Below are positions 18,760 through 30,718 of a stretch of DNA of 64,000 bases, one piece after another (within the stretch, counting starts at the first letter, position 1; each line of letters starts with the position of its first letter). The translations under genes and the position numbers were made by a program. The notes beneath the pieces were generated by a model. The model searched no databases. It saw nothing but the letters and a program-made list of their open reading frames with translations, and was not told the DNA's origin. The stretch is from the NCBI RefSeq assembly GCF_030160395.1, contig NZ_BSOG01000002.1, positions 1-64,000 on the forward strand. The letters run 5' to 3'. This stretch comes from Chitinimonas prasina. GTDB lineage: Bacteria; Pseudomonadota; Gammaproteobacteria; Burkholderiales; Chitinimonadaceae.

Positions 18760-19083
18760 GGCGGGCTCGGCTGTATTGCTTGGGAAACCGACAATTATAC
18801 CCGAGCTTGGTGGGGTGATGGGGGTAAGGGAGCTGGCATGTGCCTGGCTGGCTAATCAAACCGTGCCTGCGTGCTGTCGTGGCCGGTTCCACTGCTTGTG
18901 TCCGGTTTGCGCTGGCTGTATCCGCTCCGACCCGCCCTGCTCAATAGCGGGCTGGGCTGTGTGTGCGTAAGGCGGCTTGCATTCACACTTCTGCCGCGGT
19001 CTCTACCGGCTCATCCGGTTGCTGTTGCGGGAGGGCGGAGTGGTCCGGCACTTTGCAGGCGTGCTGGACCACCCGGGGTCATT
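18760..19083. other. Intergenic stretch between the beta-helix gene and prfB
   Basis: A 324-bp stretch holding the prfB upstream region and the hairpin at 19040-19072. Several overlapping GC-rich frames exist, but none has a credible start, ribosome-binding site or composition. Confidence 0.5.
19040..19072 (-). terminator. Strong hairpin after the beta-helix gene
   Basis: GTGGTCCGGCAC and GTGCTGGACCAC pair at 11 of 12 positions around a 9-nt loop, beginning about 12 bp after the stop codon at 19084. There is no T-run, so it may be a Rho-dependent or stabilising hairpin. Confidence 0.45.
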
Positions 19084-20436
19084 TCAGGGCTGGCAGGGCA
19101 GGGGAGCGCCAGCCTCGAAAAAGCTGTCTATGGCGCCTAGCTCCGACGGCGTGTGGCTGCGCTGGCAAAGATCATACGCTGGCGCCGAGCGTGCCGGGGC
19201 CTGGCCCAGCAGCGGGGAATCCGGCCTGGGCATGTAGTTGGCTGGCTGATTGCCCGCTGGATTGTACAGGCGTGGGTCGGCATTGATGTCGCCCGCGTGG
19301 TTGCCACCGTGGCCACCTGTGCCGCCGAACCAGTTGTTGTAGGCGAAAGTGGCACCCAGCATGCCGCTAAAGTTGGTCAGCGGTGCTGCGGGGTTGCCTT
19401 GGCGGAAGACATTGTGGTGAATATGCAGGCCCTGGTGACCCCCTTCGCTGTCGAGATGGAACAGAGCCTGGCTGGTATGGCAGGCAAAGGTGTTCTGTAC
19501 GATCTCGGAATCCACCATAGGCCTGCTTGGTTCCTCGCCATTCCAGGCCGAGAGGCAACGGCGCCGTTGCCCGGTGACCAGATTATTGACCAAGCGATTA
19601 TTGCGGAACTGTATGGGGTCGGTGGCGGTTTCATTCGCCAGGGAAATACCCATGGCAGCCATGCCATCACGGTAGTGCGCAGGGTCGTTCAGGCTGTAGA
19701 TATGGTTGCCTTCGATCAAGCTGTCGCTGAGGTTGTTGAGGTAGAGATCGACCGAAAAGTTGTCATGCAAGGTATTGCGTATCACTTGATGGAAACGGCC
19801 ATAGGCACCGATGCCTTCGCCCCAGTTTTGATAGATATTGTTACCTTGAATCAGATCACCTTCATCGGACATATTGAGCACTGAAGGCCAACCGCCACTG
19901 GCATCGACATGCTGGTTTTTGCGCACATTGTGGTACAGGGTATTGTTCAGCACCGTAAAGTGGTGAGCGCCATTGAAGGGATAGATCGCCCCCTTGTAGC
20001 AATCATGTATGGTATTGCCCTCAAAGCGTAGATAGCTGCCGCCATCGACACTGATGCAACTGCCTTTGGCCTTGCGCAGGGTGAGGTTGTGGAACTCCAG
20101 CCAGGCGCCCTGAATGTAAAGCAACTTGCCGTCGGGCGCGCCTGCGCTGCCATCGATGATTGGGGTCTCACCGGGATAGGCGCGTACCTTGATAGGTTGG
20201 TTGGCGCTGCCACTGTAGTAGAAAGCGGCACTCTGGGTAGGGTAATAATCGCCGCCTCGCACCCAGATGGTGTCTCCCATTCTGGCTTTGCTGGCGGCCT
20301 TGCGCAGTGTGGCATAAGGGCGTTCCAGCGAGCCGTCGATACTGCTGTCGTTGCCATTTGTGGCAACGTAATAATCGCGGGCAGCAGCTTGGGTTAGCGC
20401 TAGCAGCAGAACAGGGTAAAGCAGTGATTTGGACAT
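19084..20436 (-). CDS. Secreted right-handed parallel beta-helix protein (possible polysaccharide lyase)
   Basis: 450 residues with a signal peptide (LLYPVLLLALTQAAA). The mature start DYYVATNGNDSSIDGSLERPYATL is the DUF1565/PbH1-type entry to a beta-helix. Repeated Asn-rich rungs follow, such as LEFHNLTLRK, RFEGNTIHDC, TVLNNTLYHN, IQGNNIYQN and VIRNTLHDN. This fold is shared by pectate lyase families (for example PL9) and other glycan-acting enzymes. No catalytic residues can be assigned by eye. A good AAGGAAAG site precedes the ATG. Probably degrades or binds an extracellular polysaccharide. Confidence 0.82.
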   Translation of the reverse strand: MSKSLLYPVLLLALTQAAARDYYVATNGNDSSIDGSLERPYATLRKAASKARMGDTIWVRGGDYYPTQSAAFYYSGSANQPIKVRAYPGETPIIDGSAGAPDGKLLYIQGAWLEFHNLTLRKAKGSCISVDGGSYLRFEGNTIHDCYKGAIYPFNGAHHFTVLNNTLYHNVRKNQHVDASGGWPSVLNMSDEGDLIQGNNIYQNWGEGIGAYGRFHQVIRNTLHDNFSVDLYLNNLSDSLIEGNHIYSLNDPAHYRDGMAAMGISLANETATDPIQFRNNRLVNNLVTGQRRRCLSAWNGEEPSRPMVDSEIVQNTFACHTSQALFHLDSEGGHQGLHIHHNVFRQGNPAAPLTNFSGMLGATFAYNNWFGGTGGHGGNHAGDINADPRLYNPAGNQPANYMPRPDSPLLGQAPARSAPAYDLCQRSHTPSELGAIDSFFEAGAPLPCQP

Positions 20437-20538
20437 ATGCTTTCCTTTCCAGATAGGGGAAAGGTCAGCCTAGTCCTGTCAGCGTACATCGGCTATGTGA
20501 GGATTGACACCCATCGTGGATGGGGGGCTCGCTTCTCT

Positions 20539-21657
20539 TCAGTCGGTCTCATCCGGGGTGGTTTCCTCATCGCGGAAGCGATCGGCGATGGTCAGGAATT
20601 CCGACTCTATGCTCAGAAAGGTGTCGAGTATGTCGGGGTCGAAATGGGTACCCCGGCCCTCTGTCATCAGGGCCACTGCTTTCTCGTGCGAAAAAGCGGG
20701 CTTGTAAACCCGCTTCGAGATCAGGGCATCATAGACATCGGCTACGGCCATCAGCCTGGCGGCCACTGGGATAGCGTCGCCCTTGAGGCCCTCGGGATAG
20801 CCCGATCCGTCCCATTTTTCTTGATGATAATGGGCTATTTCCCGCGCAAAGGTCAGAAAGCTGTTGCTGCCCCCCAGGTGCTTTTCTACCTGCAATATGG
20901 CATCGCGGCCATAGACGGTATGCAGCTTCATGATCTCCCATTCTTCTGGGTCCAGCTTGCCGGGCTTGAGCAGAATGCGATCCGGCACCCCGACCTTGCC
21001 GATGTCATGCAGCGGGGCGGATTTGTAAAGCAGCTCGATATTCTCGTCAGTCAGTACTTCTTTAAAGCGTGACAGCGGTTGAAGTGCGCGGGCCAGCGCT
21101 GCGACGTAGTTCTGGGTGCGGCGGATATGGTTACCTGTCTCGTTGTCACGGGTTTCCGCCAGGCTGGCCATGGCCAGGATGGTGGCGTCCTGCATCTGCA
21201 CCAGCTGGCGTGTGCGCTCCATCACCAAGTGTTCCAGATAATCGTTCTGGTCACGCAGAAACTGCTGGGCGCTCTTTAGCGAAAGATGGGTCTTGACCCG
21301 TGCCAGCACGATGGGGGGGCTGATCGGCTTGACGATGTAATCGACTGCGCCCATGCGCAGGCCCAGTTCCTCGTCCTCCACCTGGCTCTTGGCTGTGAGA
21401 AAAATGACTGGGATGTCGGCCGTGACCGGGTTCTGCTTGAGCCGCCGGGTGGTTTCGTAGCCATCCATCTCCGGCATCATCACATCCATCAGGATCAGAT
21501 CGGGCCGGGGGGCGGTGGCAGCAATTTCCAGCGCTTTGAAGCCATTGATGGCGACCTTGGTACGGTATTGGTCGCGCAGCAGGGCAGATAGCAGCTGGAT
21601 ATTGTCAGGCGTGTCGTCAACGATAAGCACGGTCTGCTTGTCTATGGGCTCGATCAT
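20539..21657 (-). CDS. Response regulator with HD-GYP domain, c-di-GMP phosphodiesterase
   Basis: 372 residues, RpfG-like. Residues ~8-125 are a receiver: TVLIVDDTPDN, phosphoacceptor Asp in LILMDVMMPEMDGYE and the Lys of IVKPISPP. Residues ~165-345 are HD-GYP: HDIGKVGVPDRILLKPGKLD and HYHQEKWDGSGYPEGLKG, with the intact HD pair and GYP. HD-GYP proteins hydrolyse cyclic di-GMP. Last gene of the six-gene signalling cluster, 83 bp after the TPR-hybrid kinase, so probably its output. GGAGGAAA lies ahead of the ATG. Confidence 0.92.
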   Translation of the reverse strand: MIEPIDKQTVLIVDDTPDNIQLLSALLRDQYRTKVAINGFKALEIAATAPRPDLILMDVMMPEMDGYETTRRLKQNPVTADIPVIFLTAKSQVEDEELGLRMGAVDYIVKPISPPIVLARVKTHLSLKSAQQFLRDQNDYLEHLVMERTRQLVQMQDATILAMASLAETRDNETGNHIRRTQNYVAALARALQPLSRFKEVLTDENIELLYKSAPLHDIGKVGVPDRILLKPGKLDPEEWEIMKLHTVYGRDAILQVEKHLGGSNSFLTFAREIAHYHQEKWDGSGYPEGLKGDAIPVAARLMAVADVYDALISKRVYKPAFSHEKAVALMTEGRGTHFDPDILDTFLSIESEFLTIADRFRDEETTPDETD

Positions 21658-21740
21658 TGCCTTGTTTCCTCCCGGCCTCGGCGGCGCTCTACCAGCTTAG
21701 GTGGCTGGCTCGGAGCCGGAGACCGTTGCGTTTGTATGCA

Positions 21741-24659
21741 CTATTGCGCTTCCAGCAAGGCCAGTACGGTGTCGTAATCGTACTGGCGTATCTGTCTTTC
21801 GACTTTTTGCAGTATGGCATCTGGCAACGCCTGTACCAGCACATCGCGATGCTGGTCGAAATAATCGAGTGCCTCACCATCCTGGGCGCGCAGCAAGGTG
21901 ACCAGCCCTGCCAGCGTATCTGCAGTGGTGGCAATGGCAGGTGCCGTTGGGCAGTACTGCACCAGACCATCTAGCAGCGCAGTCAGTGCCAGTTCCAGCG
22001 GCGCCAGCTGGCTGTCGGCCGGCGTGGGGCGGCCTTCCTGCAGTTGTTCTTCTAGATCGCCAGCCAACGCCTGTATCTGCACGGCGCCGATCAGGCCGGC
22101 GACGCTTTTTAGTGTGTGGGCGAGACGTCGGGCTGTGGCGCGGTCGTTGCGCAATGCAGCGCGCATGCGTTCCATGACGCCGGCCTGCTCCTGCGAGAAA
22201 CGATCCAGCAAGGCCAGGTATAGGGCCTTGTCGCCCAGCGTGCGGGCAAGGCCACTTTCTACGTTGAGTCCATCGAGCTGGGGCAGCTCACTGGTTGATT
22301 GAGGGACTGCCGCTTGCGCTGTGCGTGGGCGCAGGCTGGTCCAATGGGCTACCGTGTCGAACAGGCTCTGCGGGGTGATGGGTTTGGCCAGGTGGCCGTT
22401 CATGCCCGAATCAAGGCAGCGCTGTTTCTCTTCTTGCATGGCATGGGCAGTCATGGCCACAACAGGCAGGTCGGCAAAACGCGGCTCGGCCCGTATAGCG
22501 CGGATGGTGGCATAGCCATCCATGATGGGCATCTGCACATCCAAGAGGATCAGATCGTAGAGAGGCCTATCGGTTTGCAGCAACAGGTCCAGTGCCTCGC
22601 GGCCGTTGCCAGCCACTTCTACCACTACGCCTGCAGCTTGCAACAGCTCAACGACAATCTGCTGGTTGATTTCATTGTCTTCGACCAGTAGTACCGATAC
22701 ACCATTGAACTTGGGTAGTACGGAGAGCGCAGGGCTGGCGTAATCCGACGCCGGTGCGGGTGCTGACGACGGCTTGAGCCTGACCGTGAAGCGAAAACTG
22801 GAGCCCTTGCCAGGCGTACTTTGCACGCCTATCTGCCCCCCCATCATCTCGACCAGCCGGCGGGCAATGCTAAGGCCCAGGCCCGTGCCGCCAAACCTGC
22901 GGGTGGTGGAGCCATCGGCCTGAGTAAAGGCCTGGAACAGGCGACCTGCCTGTTCAGAACTCATGCCTATGCCGGTGTCGGCAACTTCGAATGCCAGTAC
23001 CAGGTCTTCGCCCGCAGTGCGTTCCAGCTTGGCAGACAGGCGGATACTGCCATGCTCGGTGAACTTGACGGCATTGTTGGTCAGATTGATCAGCACCTGA
23101 CCTAGTCGCAGCGGATCGCCATTGAGATGGCGGGGCAGATCGGCCGGGATATCCAGCAGGTACTCCAGGCCTTTATCTTCCGCACGGCCGCCGGTGACAG
23201 CAGCGACATTGGCCAGGACTTCGTCCAGATCGAAATCCACTGACTCGATATCGAGCTTTCCAGCCTCTATCTTGGAGAAGTCGAGAATGTCGTTGATGAT
23301 GCCCAGAAGCGACACCCCGGCGGTATGGATTTTCTCGACGTAGTCGCGCTGCTTGGGCGTGAGTGGTGTCTTGAGCGCCAGATGCGCCATGCCGATGATG
23401 GCATTCATTGGTGTGCGGATCTCATGGCTCATATTGGCCAGAAACATCGATTTGGCACGGGTGGCTTCCTCGGCATGCCGCAGGCCCGCCTCTGCTTCAC
23501 GCAGCTCGCTCTTGATGCTGAGCAGCTTGAGTCGCGTGCGCGTGGCCTGGTCCTGCGCGCGTTCGTACAGGCTGTGATGGCGCTTGTAATCGCGCAGCGC
23601 GGCTTGCCAGTCGCCGCGTGCCGTATGGATATCCGAAAGTTCCAGGCAGGCCCGCATGGGCATGAATACATAGCCCAGGTCGCCTGTCTCATCTATGGCC
23701 CGGTTCAGGTCAATGATGGCCTCATCCTGCCTGCCACGCAGGTGGTGTATATGGCCGCTGGCCCACCAGGTATAGGGTCGGAGATGCCTCTCCTCGTACA
23801 ACGTCATCTCGTTCAGGGCCCGTTGGCTCAAAGCCTCGGCCTGATCCAGCAAACCCCGTTCTGCCAGGGTGTAGGCCGCAACCGCATGGAAGAAACCCCG
23901 GTTGGACGGCGCAGAGTTGGCAATGTCGGGGTGGTCGTCAAGGAACTCCTCCAGCACCGCATAGGCCGCTTCGCTGTTGTCGCGCGAGAGTTTGCACAGT
24001 GCCAGGATCAGGCTGACGAAAGGCCGCAACCAGCGTTCTTCCGTGTGCATGGCCAATTCCTGGGCCTGTTGCAGCATGGTTTCGCCATCTTCGGCATTGC
24101 CGCAGACATAGAACAGCTCACCGATATTGCAGGTGATCTGTGCTTCACGCGCTTTCAACCCCAGTGAACGGGCGGCTTCCAGTGCGCTATAGAAATGGCG
24201 CAGCGCTTCATCGGTCAGGCCGTATTCCTGTGCCAGGATACCCAGAGTGTTCAGGAGCAGTACGCTGCTCATGCTGGGGGTGTTGGGCAGGAAGGGAACG
24301 ACGTATTCCTGCGCGAAGCGATAGCCTTCCTCAATTCGGCCCTGTACCCGCGCAACGGCCAGCATGCCAAAAGCACTCAGTAGCTGCCCGTCGGGGTCGT
24401 TCAGGCTGGTAAACGTGTCATGCAGCTGGCGAAAAACGGCTTCGGTATGCTCGTTGCGATCATCAAAATAGTCGCTGAGCGATTGGATCAGGGCACCATA
24501 GTGAGATTGCAACGGGGGGTGCTCCAAACTGCCGGCCGCTATCATTCGCTGGCCCAACGCACGTGTCTGCTGGGGCTTGTCTCGCATCAGCCCCAGTGCG
24601 TGCTCGAAGTCCTGGCGCCAGTTGCCAGTAGTCCAGGAAAGATCGACTTGGTCGGTCAT
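21741..24659 (-). CDS. Hybrid sensor histidine kinase: TPR repeats, HisKA, HATPase, REC, HPt
   Basis: 972 residues, no signal peptide or membrane segment, so cytosolic. Residues ~1-380 are helical TPR-like repeats (for example [28 protein letters not shown]). HisKA has phosphoacceptor His at ~413 in [11 protein letters not shown]. The ATPase shows [16 protein letters not shown] and [11 protein letters not shown] receiver (~656-775) has [15 protein letters not shown]. HPt at ~820-900 carries [13 protein letters not shown] (His ~848). The end is a ~60-residue tail closing [11 protein letters not shown]. Its ATG overlaps the MASE1 kinase stop by 4 bp. HisKA is nearly identical to that protein's, which points to duplication. 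Confidence 0.93.
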   Translation of the reverse strand: MTDQVDLSWTTGNWRQDFEHALGLMRDKPQQTRALGQRMIAAGSLEHPPLQSHYGALIQSLSDYFDDRNEHTEAVFRQLHDTFTSLNDPDGQLLSAFGMLAVARVQGRIEEGYRFAQEYVVPFLPNTPSMSSVLLLNTLGILAQEYGLTDEALRHFYSALEAARSLGLKAREAQITCNIGELFYVCGNAEDGETMLQQAQELAMHTEERWLRPFVSLILALCKLSRDNSEAAYAVLEEFLDDHPDIANSAPSNRGFFHAVAAYTLAERGLLDQAEALSQRALNEMTLYEERHLRPYTWWASGHIHHLRGRQDEAIIDLNRAIDETGDLGYVFMPMRACLELSDIHTARGDWQAALRDYKRHHSLYERAQDQATRTRLKLLSIKSELREAEAGLRHAEEATRAKSMFLANMSHEIRTPMNAIIGMAHLALKTPLTPKQRDYVEKIHTAGVSLLGIINDILDFSKIEAGKLDIESVDFDLDEVLANVAAVTGGRAEDKGLEYLLDIPADLPRHLNGDPLRLGQVLINLTNNAVKFTEHGSIRLSAKLERTAGEDLVLAFEVADTGIGMSSEQAGRLFQAFTQADGSTTRRFGGTGLGLSIARRLVEMMGGQIGVQSTPGKGSSFRFTVRLKPSSAPAPASDYASPALSVLPKFNGVSVLLVEDNEINQQIVVELLQAAGVVVEVAGNGREALDLLLQTDRPLYDLILLDVQMPIMDGYATIRAIRAEPRFADLPVVAMTAHAMQEEKQRCLDSGMNGHLAKPITPQSLFDTVAHWTSLRPRTAQAAVPQSTSELPQLDGLNVESGLARTLGDKALYLALLDRFSQEQAGVMERMRAALRNDRATARRLAHTLKSVAGLIGAVQIQALAGDLEEQLQEGRPTPADSQLAPLELALTALLDGLVQYCPTAPAIATTADTLAGLVTLLRAQDGEALDYFDQHRDVLVQALPDAILQKVERQIRQYDYDTVLALLEAQ

Positions 24660-27600
24660 GAGGAGGACTCTGAAGGTTCGGGCTGGCTCAGGCTGACGCC
24701 GGCACGGCTGGCGAGCACACCCAATAGTGCCAGGGCGGCATCGTAATCATATTGACCGATGGCTTGTTCGACTGCGGCAAAGGAATGCCCGAGGCCACCG
24801 CGTAAGCGCGCACCTTGTTCTTCGATAAGGCTCAGGGCCTCTCCATCGTTGTCCTGCAGCAAGCGGCTCAAACGAGCCAGCAAGGGTTGCAGCGGTGTCT
24901 CTGGGATCTGCGGTGGCGGGGCTGCCTGGGGTAGGGCTTGCGACAGATAGCGGCAGAACAGATCGAGATCGACTTCAAGCTTGGCGATGGCCAGCCGTAT
25001 TTCCGCCACTGGCTGCTGCTGGCGTATGGCCTGTTCCACGATGCCGGCCTGCTCTTGTAACCCTTGGGCACCGATATTGGCCGCAACCCCACGCAGGGAG
25101 TGTGCCTCTCGCTCGGCCTCGGCATCATTCTGCCCCAATAGCTCGGCGATCCTGCCCGCGCTCTGACCGAAGCGCTCGGCAAACTGGCCCAGCAACTTGA
25201 CGTACAGCACTTGGTTCCCTGCCACACGACGCAAGCCTTCGCGGGTATTGAGACCGGGCATGACAGGCAGGCCATCTTCGTCTGCCGTTACCAGGAGCTC
25301 GCTGGCCTGCTCGCCACCTATCCAGCGGCGCACGCAGGCAAACAGGGCCTCGGGCTCTATCGGCTTGCTGATGTGATCTTGCATGCCTTCGTCGAGGCAG
25401 CGCTCGCGCTCTTCGACCATGGCATGTGCGGTCATCGCCACGATGGGCATTTGCCGGAACTGGGCGTCGGCCCGTATGGCAAGCGTGGCCTCGTGGCCAT
25501 CCATGATGGGCATCTGCAGATCCATGAATACCAAGGAGTAGTAATGTGGTCCTACGGCGTGCAGCTGATCAAGGGCTTCCTGGCCATTGTTGGCAATGTC
25601 GATGCGCAGGCCCATGCTTTCCAGCAGTTCGCGGGCGATCTGCTGATTGACCTCATTGTCTTCCACGAGCAGTATCCTGGCGCCATCCAGCGGTCGGCTG
25701 CTGTGTACCAGCGGCAGTTCGCCAGTTTCACCAATATCGCTGCCCACCAGCGTCACCAGTGTGTCGACCAGGGTAGAGCGGTTGACAGGTTTGAGCAGGA
25801 AACCATCCACGGCGGCATTCTCGGCACGATGGCGTATCTCCTCACGACCAAAGGCGGTGACCAGCACGATGACGGGAACCTGCCGCAAGGCGGGGTCATT
25901 TTTGACCTGCCGGGTCAGTTCTATGCCATCAATGCCCTTCATTTGCCAGTCGGTCAGCACCACGCGGTAGGGGTCATTGTCATCGGCCGCGCGTATGGCA
26001 GCCAGTGCGACCGCACCGGAATCCACCGCGTCCACACGGAAAGGCATATCACCCAGTGCCCCGACCATGACGTCGCGTGCAACGGGATTGTCGTCCACCA
26101 CCAGCACCCGCATATTGTTAAAAGCGATAGGCAGTACCCGGCACACGGCTGCTTCATTGCGGGCGAGGCCCAGCCGGGCGCAGAAGCGGAACTGTGAACC
26201 TTCGCCCAGCGTGCTTTCGACGCTGATCTCGCCGCCCATCATCTCCACCAGCCGGCGGGAGATGCTTAGCCCCAGGCCGGTACCCCCGAACTTGCGGGTG
26301 GTGGAGCCATCGGCCTGGGTGAAGGCCTTGAACAGCTGGGACGATTGTTCCGGGCTCATGCCTATGCCGGTATCACTGACTTCGAACGCCAGGTGCACGC
26401 CTTCGTCGTCCTGCTCCAGTACCTTGGCCGCCAGCCGGACTTCGCCGCGCTCGGTGAACTTGACTGCGTTGTTGACCAGGTTGATCAATACCTGACCCAG
26501 CCGCAGTGGGTCGCCATTTAGCCGGCGCGGTACATTGTTCGGTACGTCAAACAGGTATTCCAGACCTTTGTCTTGCGCCCGCCCGCCGGTGACGGCAGCC
26601 ACGTTGGCCAATACCTCATCCAGGTCGAAATCCACCGACTCGATATCCAGTTTGCCGGCCTCGATCTTGGAAAAATCGAGGATGTCGTTGATGACACCCA
26701 GCAGGGAAACGCCAGCGGTATGGATCTTCTCCACATAGTCGCGCTGCTTGGGTGAGAGTGGGGTCTTGAGCGCCAGATGGGCCATGCCGATGACGGCATT
26801 CATGGGCGTACGTATTTCATGGCTCATATTGGCCAGGAACATGGACTTGGCCTGGGTTGCCAGTTCGGCTTCCTCCTTGGCCATGCGTATGGCTTCACCC
26901 TGCTGGCGGGCTTCGGTGACATCCATCCAGAAACCGTTCCAGACCCAGGAACCATCTGGTTGGGCGCTGCATATGGTGCGTACCTGAACCCAATGCACCA
27001 TGCCGTCCCGCAGTACCCGGTGCTCGAAATCGGTGTTGTGCTTGCCAGCGATGGCCCGCCGGACGATGCCCTGTGCATGGCTGCGATCCTCGGGCATGAC
27101 ATGGCGCCAGCGAGCGGCCGGGTCAGACTGCAGGTCGGTGTAATCTATGCCCAGGATATCCTTGACCTTGGCGCTGGCGAATGGGTAGTGGAGCCGACCA
27201 TCGGGTTCCAGCCTGAGCTGGAAGATGGCGAGGGGCAGTGCGTCAGAAAGGTCGATCAGGCGGCGGCGGGAGTCTTGAGCCTGGTCGCGCGCTGCGGCCA
27301 GTTCGGCACGGGCTTCCTGGCTGTCGGTAATGTCCTGCCAGAAGCCATTCCAGATCATTTCGCCACTGGCCACTATGCTGGGGCGTGCTTCACCCCAGAC
27401 CCAACGCAACTGGCCATCGCTGCGGCGTATACGGAAGGCCTGCTCCCATGGGCGGCTCTGTACGACGGCCTCACGGATGGCGGTATGTACGCTCTCCACA
27501 TCGCGCTCGACGATCAGGCTGAAGGCCTCGTCGGCATCCGACATGATGGCCTCAGGCGAGCGTCCAAACTCCTGCCATTGTGCATTGGCAAAGGTCACCA

Positions 27601-29026
27601 CCGGCTTGCCGTCGACAAAGCGGAGCTGGAATACGGCCAGCGGCAGCTTGTCGGTCAGCTCGCGGGCCCGTACTTCGGCGGCCGTCAGTGCCTGTTCATT
27701 GCGCTTGCGCTCGCTGATATCGCGGACAAAGGCGGTGGCGTGCCACTCACGGCCTTCCTGATATCCGGTCAAGGCCAACTCTATAGGTACCAGATGGCCC
27801 TTGGCGTGGCAGCCCTCGACTTCGACAACATGGTCTATCAAGGGGCCTTGGCCGGTTTTATGAAACCGTTCCAGGCCTGCATCGGCCACCGCCCGAAGGG
27901 ATTGAGGTGGCAGGAAGGTATGAACCTGGCGACCCAAAGCCTCCTCGCGGGTCCAGCCAAAGATGCGTTCTGCAGCAGGGTTCCAGTAGATAATCTGACC
28001 ACGGCCATCAATGCTGATGATGGCTTCCGGCGCTGCTGCCAGCAGGATCTCGGTACGGGCCTGCTCTGCTCGGTGGGCCAGCGATGCGGCCAGCTCCCGC
28101 TGCTGCTGTATCACAACCGTAACCAGCAGTGTCAGCATGGAAAGCGACAGCAGGAATAGGAACAGCGATGCCAGATGGGTAGGCGTGTCGATCAGCACAC
28201 CGGTCTGGCCGGTCAACTGCAGCGAGATGGTGACCAGGCCCGTCACCAGAATGGCGGAATGCACGAAGAGTGGTGGGAACCGCAGGGCGGCCCAGACCAG
28301 CAGGGGTAGCGCCATGAAACCGACTACCTCCACTGGGAGTGCAGCATAGCGGGTGTACCACCAGGCCAGAGCGGCACAGCCCATGCCGGTTACGATATAG
28401 ATGATCTGCTGCGAGGTGTGCTTGAGCGGTACCGGCCGATAGCGTTCCGGTGCGTTCAGCACCTTACGGCTGTCGGCATCCAGCCGTAAGCCCCAGGAGA
28501 TCAGGGCTGGCAGGCAGATCCACAGGCCAAATAGATCACCCACCCCAAATTGAGCCCAGTGGCCAAACCAGCCGTTGTCGGTACAGCGTGCAGTAGCGGC
28601 AAAACCACAATAGCCGACGGTTGCCAGGCTGGCGCTGATGATGGCGTAGAGCAGTGCCATCGCCATCAGCCATAGATTGTCCCTGACCTTGCCCAGCGAC
28701 AGATCGAGACTGGTGCGGCGGGCGATAAAGGCAACACTGCTGGCGGTGATGGCCATGCAGACGGGCTCTATCAGGCCATAGAGGTAGCGGCTGCTCTTGT
28801 AAAAATCGACGGAGACATAGTCGTAATAGATATAGAGCGCGATACAAAGCAGATAACGAGGGCCATAGAGCAGCGCCACGGCGCAGGCTACGGCTGCTGG
28901 CGGCCAGACCGGGGTGAGGAAGGCACTACCGGTCGACATGAACACCGCACCCAGCTGAGCGGCCAGCGCAAAGATGACAACGATGGCTATGCTTCGGATG
29001 AGGTAAAGATACTTGGAGTCGAGCAT
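24656..29026 (-). CDS. MASE1-PAS hybrid sensor histidine kinase with two REC domains and HPt
   Basis: 1456 residues. Residues ~1-300 are a MASE1 membrane sensor with about eight helices ([35 protein letters not shown]). Three PAS domains follow at ~325-440, ~450-570 and ~590-705. HisKA His is near 734 ([11 protein letters not shown]), then the ATPase ([26 protein letters not shown]). REC1 starts near 972 ([24 protein letters not shown]), REC2 near 1115 ([25 protein letters not shown]), and HPt His near 1310 ([12 protein letters not shown]). It ends with the shared [11 protein letters not shown] tail. This is a full phosphorelay in one chain. Begins 3 bp after the upstream REC-REC kinase gene. 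Confidence 0.94.
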   Translation of the reverse strand: MLDSKYLYLIRSIAIVVIFALAAQLGAVFMSTGSAFLTPVWPPAAVACAVALLYGPRYLLCIALYIYYDYVSVDFYKSSRYLYGLIEPVCMAITASSVAFIARRTSLDLSLGKVRDNLWLMAMALLYAIISASLATVGYCGFAATARCTDNGWFGHWAQFGVGDLFGLWICLPALISWGLRLDADSRKVLNAPERYRPVPLKHTSQQIIYIVTGMGCAALAWWYTRYAALPVEVVGFMALPLLVWAALRFPPLFVHSAILVTGLVTISLQLTGQTGVLIDTPTHLASLFLFLLSLSMLTLLVTVVIQQQRELAASLAHRAEQARTEILLAAAPEAIISIDGRGQIIYWNPAAERIFGWTREEALGRQVHTFLPPQSLRAVADAGLERFHKTGQGPLIDHVVEVEGCHAKGHLVPIELALTGYQEGREWHATAFVRDISERKRNEQALTAAEVRARELTDKLPLAVFQLRFVDGKPVVTFANAQWQEFGRSPEAIMSDADEAFSLIVERDVESVHTAIREAVVQSRPWEQAFRIRRSDGQLRWVWGEARPSIVASGEMIWNGFWQDITDSQEARAELAAARDQAQDSRRRLIDLSDALPLAIFQLRLEPDGRLHYPFASAKVKDILGIDYTDLQSDPAARWRHVMPEDRSHAQGIVRRAIAGKHNTDFEHRVLRDGMVHWVQVRTICSAQPDGSWVWNGFWMDVTEARQQGEAIRMAKEEAELATQAKSMFLANMSHEIRTPMNAVIGMAHLALKTPLSPKQRDYVEKIHTAGVSLLGVINDILDFSKIEAGKLDIESVDFDLDEVLANVAAVTGGRAQDKGLEYLFDVPNNVPRRLNGDPLRLGQVLINLVNNAVKFTERGEVRLAAKVLEQDDEGVHLAFEVSDTGIGMSPEQSSQLFKAFTQADGSTTRKFGGTGLGLSISRRLVEMMGGEISVESTLGEGSQFRFCARLGLARNEAAVCRVLPIAFNNMRVLVVDDNPVARDVMVGALGDMPFRVDAVDSGAVALAAIRAADDNDPYRVVLTDWQMKGIDGIELTRQVKNDPALRQVPVIVLVTAFGREEIRHRAENAAVDGFLLKPVNRSTLVDTLVTLVGSDIGETGELPLVHSSRPLDGARILLVEDNEVNQQIARELLESMGLRIDIANNGQEALDQLHAVGPHYYSLVFMDLQMPIMDGHEATLAIRADAQFRQMPIVAMTAHAMVEERERCLDEGMQDHISKPIEPEALFACVRRWIGGEQASELLVTADEDGLPVMPGLNTREGLRRVAGNQVLYVKLLGQFAERFGQSAGRIAELLGQNDAEAEREAHSLRGVAANIGAQGLQEQAGIVEQAIRQQQPVAEIRLAIAKLEVDLDLFCRYLSQALPQAAPPPQIPETPLQPLLARLSRLLQDNDGEALSLIEEQGARLRGGLGHSFAAVEQAIGQYDYDAALALLGVLASRAGVSLSQPEPSESSS

Positions 29027-29029
29027 GCG

Positions 29030-30607
29030 TTAGTCTGCGGCAGGGAGATAGACGAAGACCTGGGTGCTATCCTGGGTATCGTCGCAAATCAGGTCTATAT
29101 GGCCGCCCTGGGCTTCGGTCAGTAGCTTGGCTGAATAGGTGCCAAGGCCGGTACCACCGGACTTGCCATGGGTGACATATTTGTCGAAGAAGCGCGGACG
29201 GATGCTAGTTGGTACGGCACCCTGATTCATCACTTCAACCAAGCACTCGCCACCGACGCGGGTCAGTGCAATGCGCACCACGCTATCGTCTGCAGCGGCT
29301 TCCACGGCATTTTTCAGTAGGTTGGCAAAGATGGAGCGGCACAGCGCCGCTTCGGCCAAAGCATTCTGTTCCAGTGGCCTGTCCAGTACGATGTCTACCG
29401 GCTTCCAGGCGAACTGCACCTTGATCTCCTGCACCACGGTATCCAGCAGCTTGCCCAGTGCCAGCCGGGTGGTTTCGGCCTGGAATTGGCCCTGCTCGAT
29501 CTTGTACAGGGTCAGTGACAGGGTCACCATGTCCAGCGCATGGCGTGCCGCGCCCTCCAGCAGTTCCAGCCGTTCGCGCTGGGCGTTGGGCCAGTCGCTG
29601 TCGAGCAGCATCAGTTCGGCCGTATGGGCAATGGCGCTGATGGGGTTTTTCAGGTCGTGGTGGGTAATGCGCTCAATATCGTCGCGCAGGCGGGCATTGT
29701 CAGACAGTACCTGGTTCTGCCTGGTCAGGTCGCGTCGGGCCTGGCTCAAGCGCAGATGAGTGCGGATACGTGCCTTGAGTATGGCGGGTTGCGCCGGCTT
29801 GACCACGTAATCAACCGCGCCCAGGTCCAGCCCATCGACCACATCGTCGGCCTGGTCGCGCGCTGTTAGAAAGATCACCGGGATATCACGGGTGGCCGGA
29901 TTGGCCTTGAGCTGGCGGCACACTTCGTTGCCGTCCATCTCGGGCATCATCACATCGAGCAGTATCAGGTCGGGCGGGTTGGGGCCATTGGCTATCTCTA
30001 GCGCCTTGCGACCGCTGATGGCTACCTTGATGGCGTATTCGCTCTTGAGTATGCCGGCGATGACTTCGATGTTGGTGGCCACGTCATCCACTACCAGTAC
30101 CGATGCCCGAGACAGCCGTTCCTCACTGGGGGCATCCAGGCCCAGCACCGGAGTTTCTGCCGGCAAGGGCATAGGCATGGGCAGGGGTTTCAGCGTTGCT
30201 TTGGGCAACACTGTCTGCGCCGGTACTACCGATTTGCCCAGCAACTTGACGATACGGGCGCGCAGGGTGGCGGCAGTGAATGGCTTGACCAGGTAGTCGC
30301 TGACACCGGCCTCGATGGCTTTTCCCAGAAACTCCCTGCCGGATTCGGCTGTGAGCAGGATGAACGGTACATCGCGATAGTGGCCGTCGTTGCGGCACCA
30401 GCACAGTAGTTCGTAGCCCGTCATGCCGGGCATGTTCCAATCCGCAATAACCAGCTGTATGGGAACGGATTCCAGTATGTGCTTGGCCTCCAGCCCCTGG
30501 CTGGCTGCGTGCAGGTTGTGCAGTTCCATACCGTTGAGGACATGCTGTACCGCCAGTCGCATCTGGTGGTAATCGTCTGCGATCAGGATATTCGGTGTCT
30601 TGTCCAT
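29030..30607 (-). CDS. REC-REC-histidine kinase
   Basis: 525 residues, cytosolic. The first receiver is CheY-like: IADDYHQMRLAVQHVL, phospho-Asp in VIADWNMPGMTGYELL, and VKPFTAATLRARI. The second receiver has [31 protein letters not shown] and VVKPAQPAIL. The kinase follows with His in ITHHDLKNPISA, N-box NLLKNAVEAA, and C-terminal FFDKYVTHGKSGGTGLGTYSAKL. Its G1 box reads MNQGAVP: Asn stands where most kinases have Asp. Paralogue of 32233-33798. The two receivers before a kinase suggest that it is itself a phospho-target. Followed 3 bp later by the MASE1 kinase. Confidence 0.9.
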   Translation of the reverse strand: MDKTPNILIADDYHQMRLAVQHVLNGMELHNLHAASQGLEAKHILESVPIQLVIADWNMPGMTGYELLCWCRNDGHYRDVPFILLTAESGREFLGKAIEAGVSDYLVKPFTAATLRARIVKLLGKSVVPAQTVLPKATLKPLPMPMPLPAETPVLGLDAPSEERLSRASVLVVDDVATNIEVIAGILKSEYAIKVAISGRKALEIANGPNPPDLILLDVMMPEMDGNEVCRQLKANPATRDIPVIFLTARDQADDVVDGLDLGAVDYVVKPAQPAILKARIRTHLRLSQARRDLTRQNQVLSDNARLRDDIERITHHDLKNPISAIAHTAELMLLDSDWPNAQRERLELLEGAARHALDMVTLSLTLYKIEQGQFQAETTRLALGKLLDTVVQEIKVQFAWKPVDIVLDRPLEQNALAEAALCRSIFANLLKNAVEAAADDSVVRIALTRVGGECLVEVMNQGAVPTSIRPRFFDKYVTHGKSGGTGLGTYSAKLLTEAQGGHIDLICDDTQDSTQVFVYLPAAD

Positions 30608-30718
30608 GGCGGCAGGCTGGGCGGAAACGTGAGTATTCCACCGGGGCTAAGATGAAAGGGCAGTGTATCAGGCAACGCTGTTTGGACTGATGCCGGCTTC
30701 CTTAACAATTTCCTAAAG

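Noticed and set aside
17655-18794. prfB read as a frameshifted pseudogene
   Set aside because: The break has the complete programmed-frameshift signal at the conserved place, so the gene is intact.
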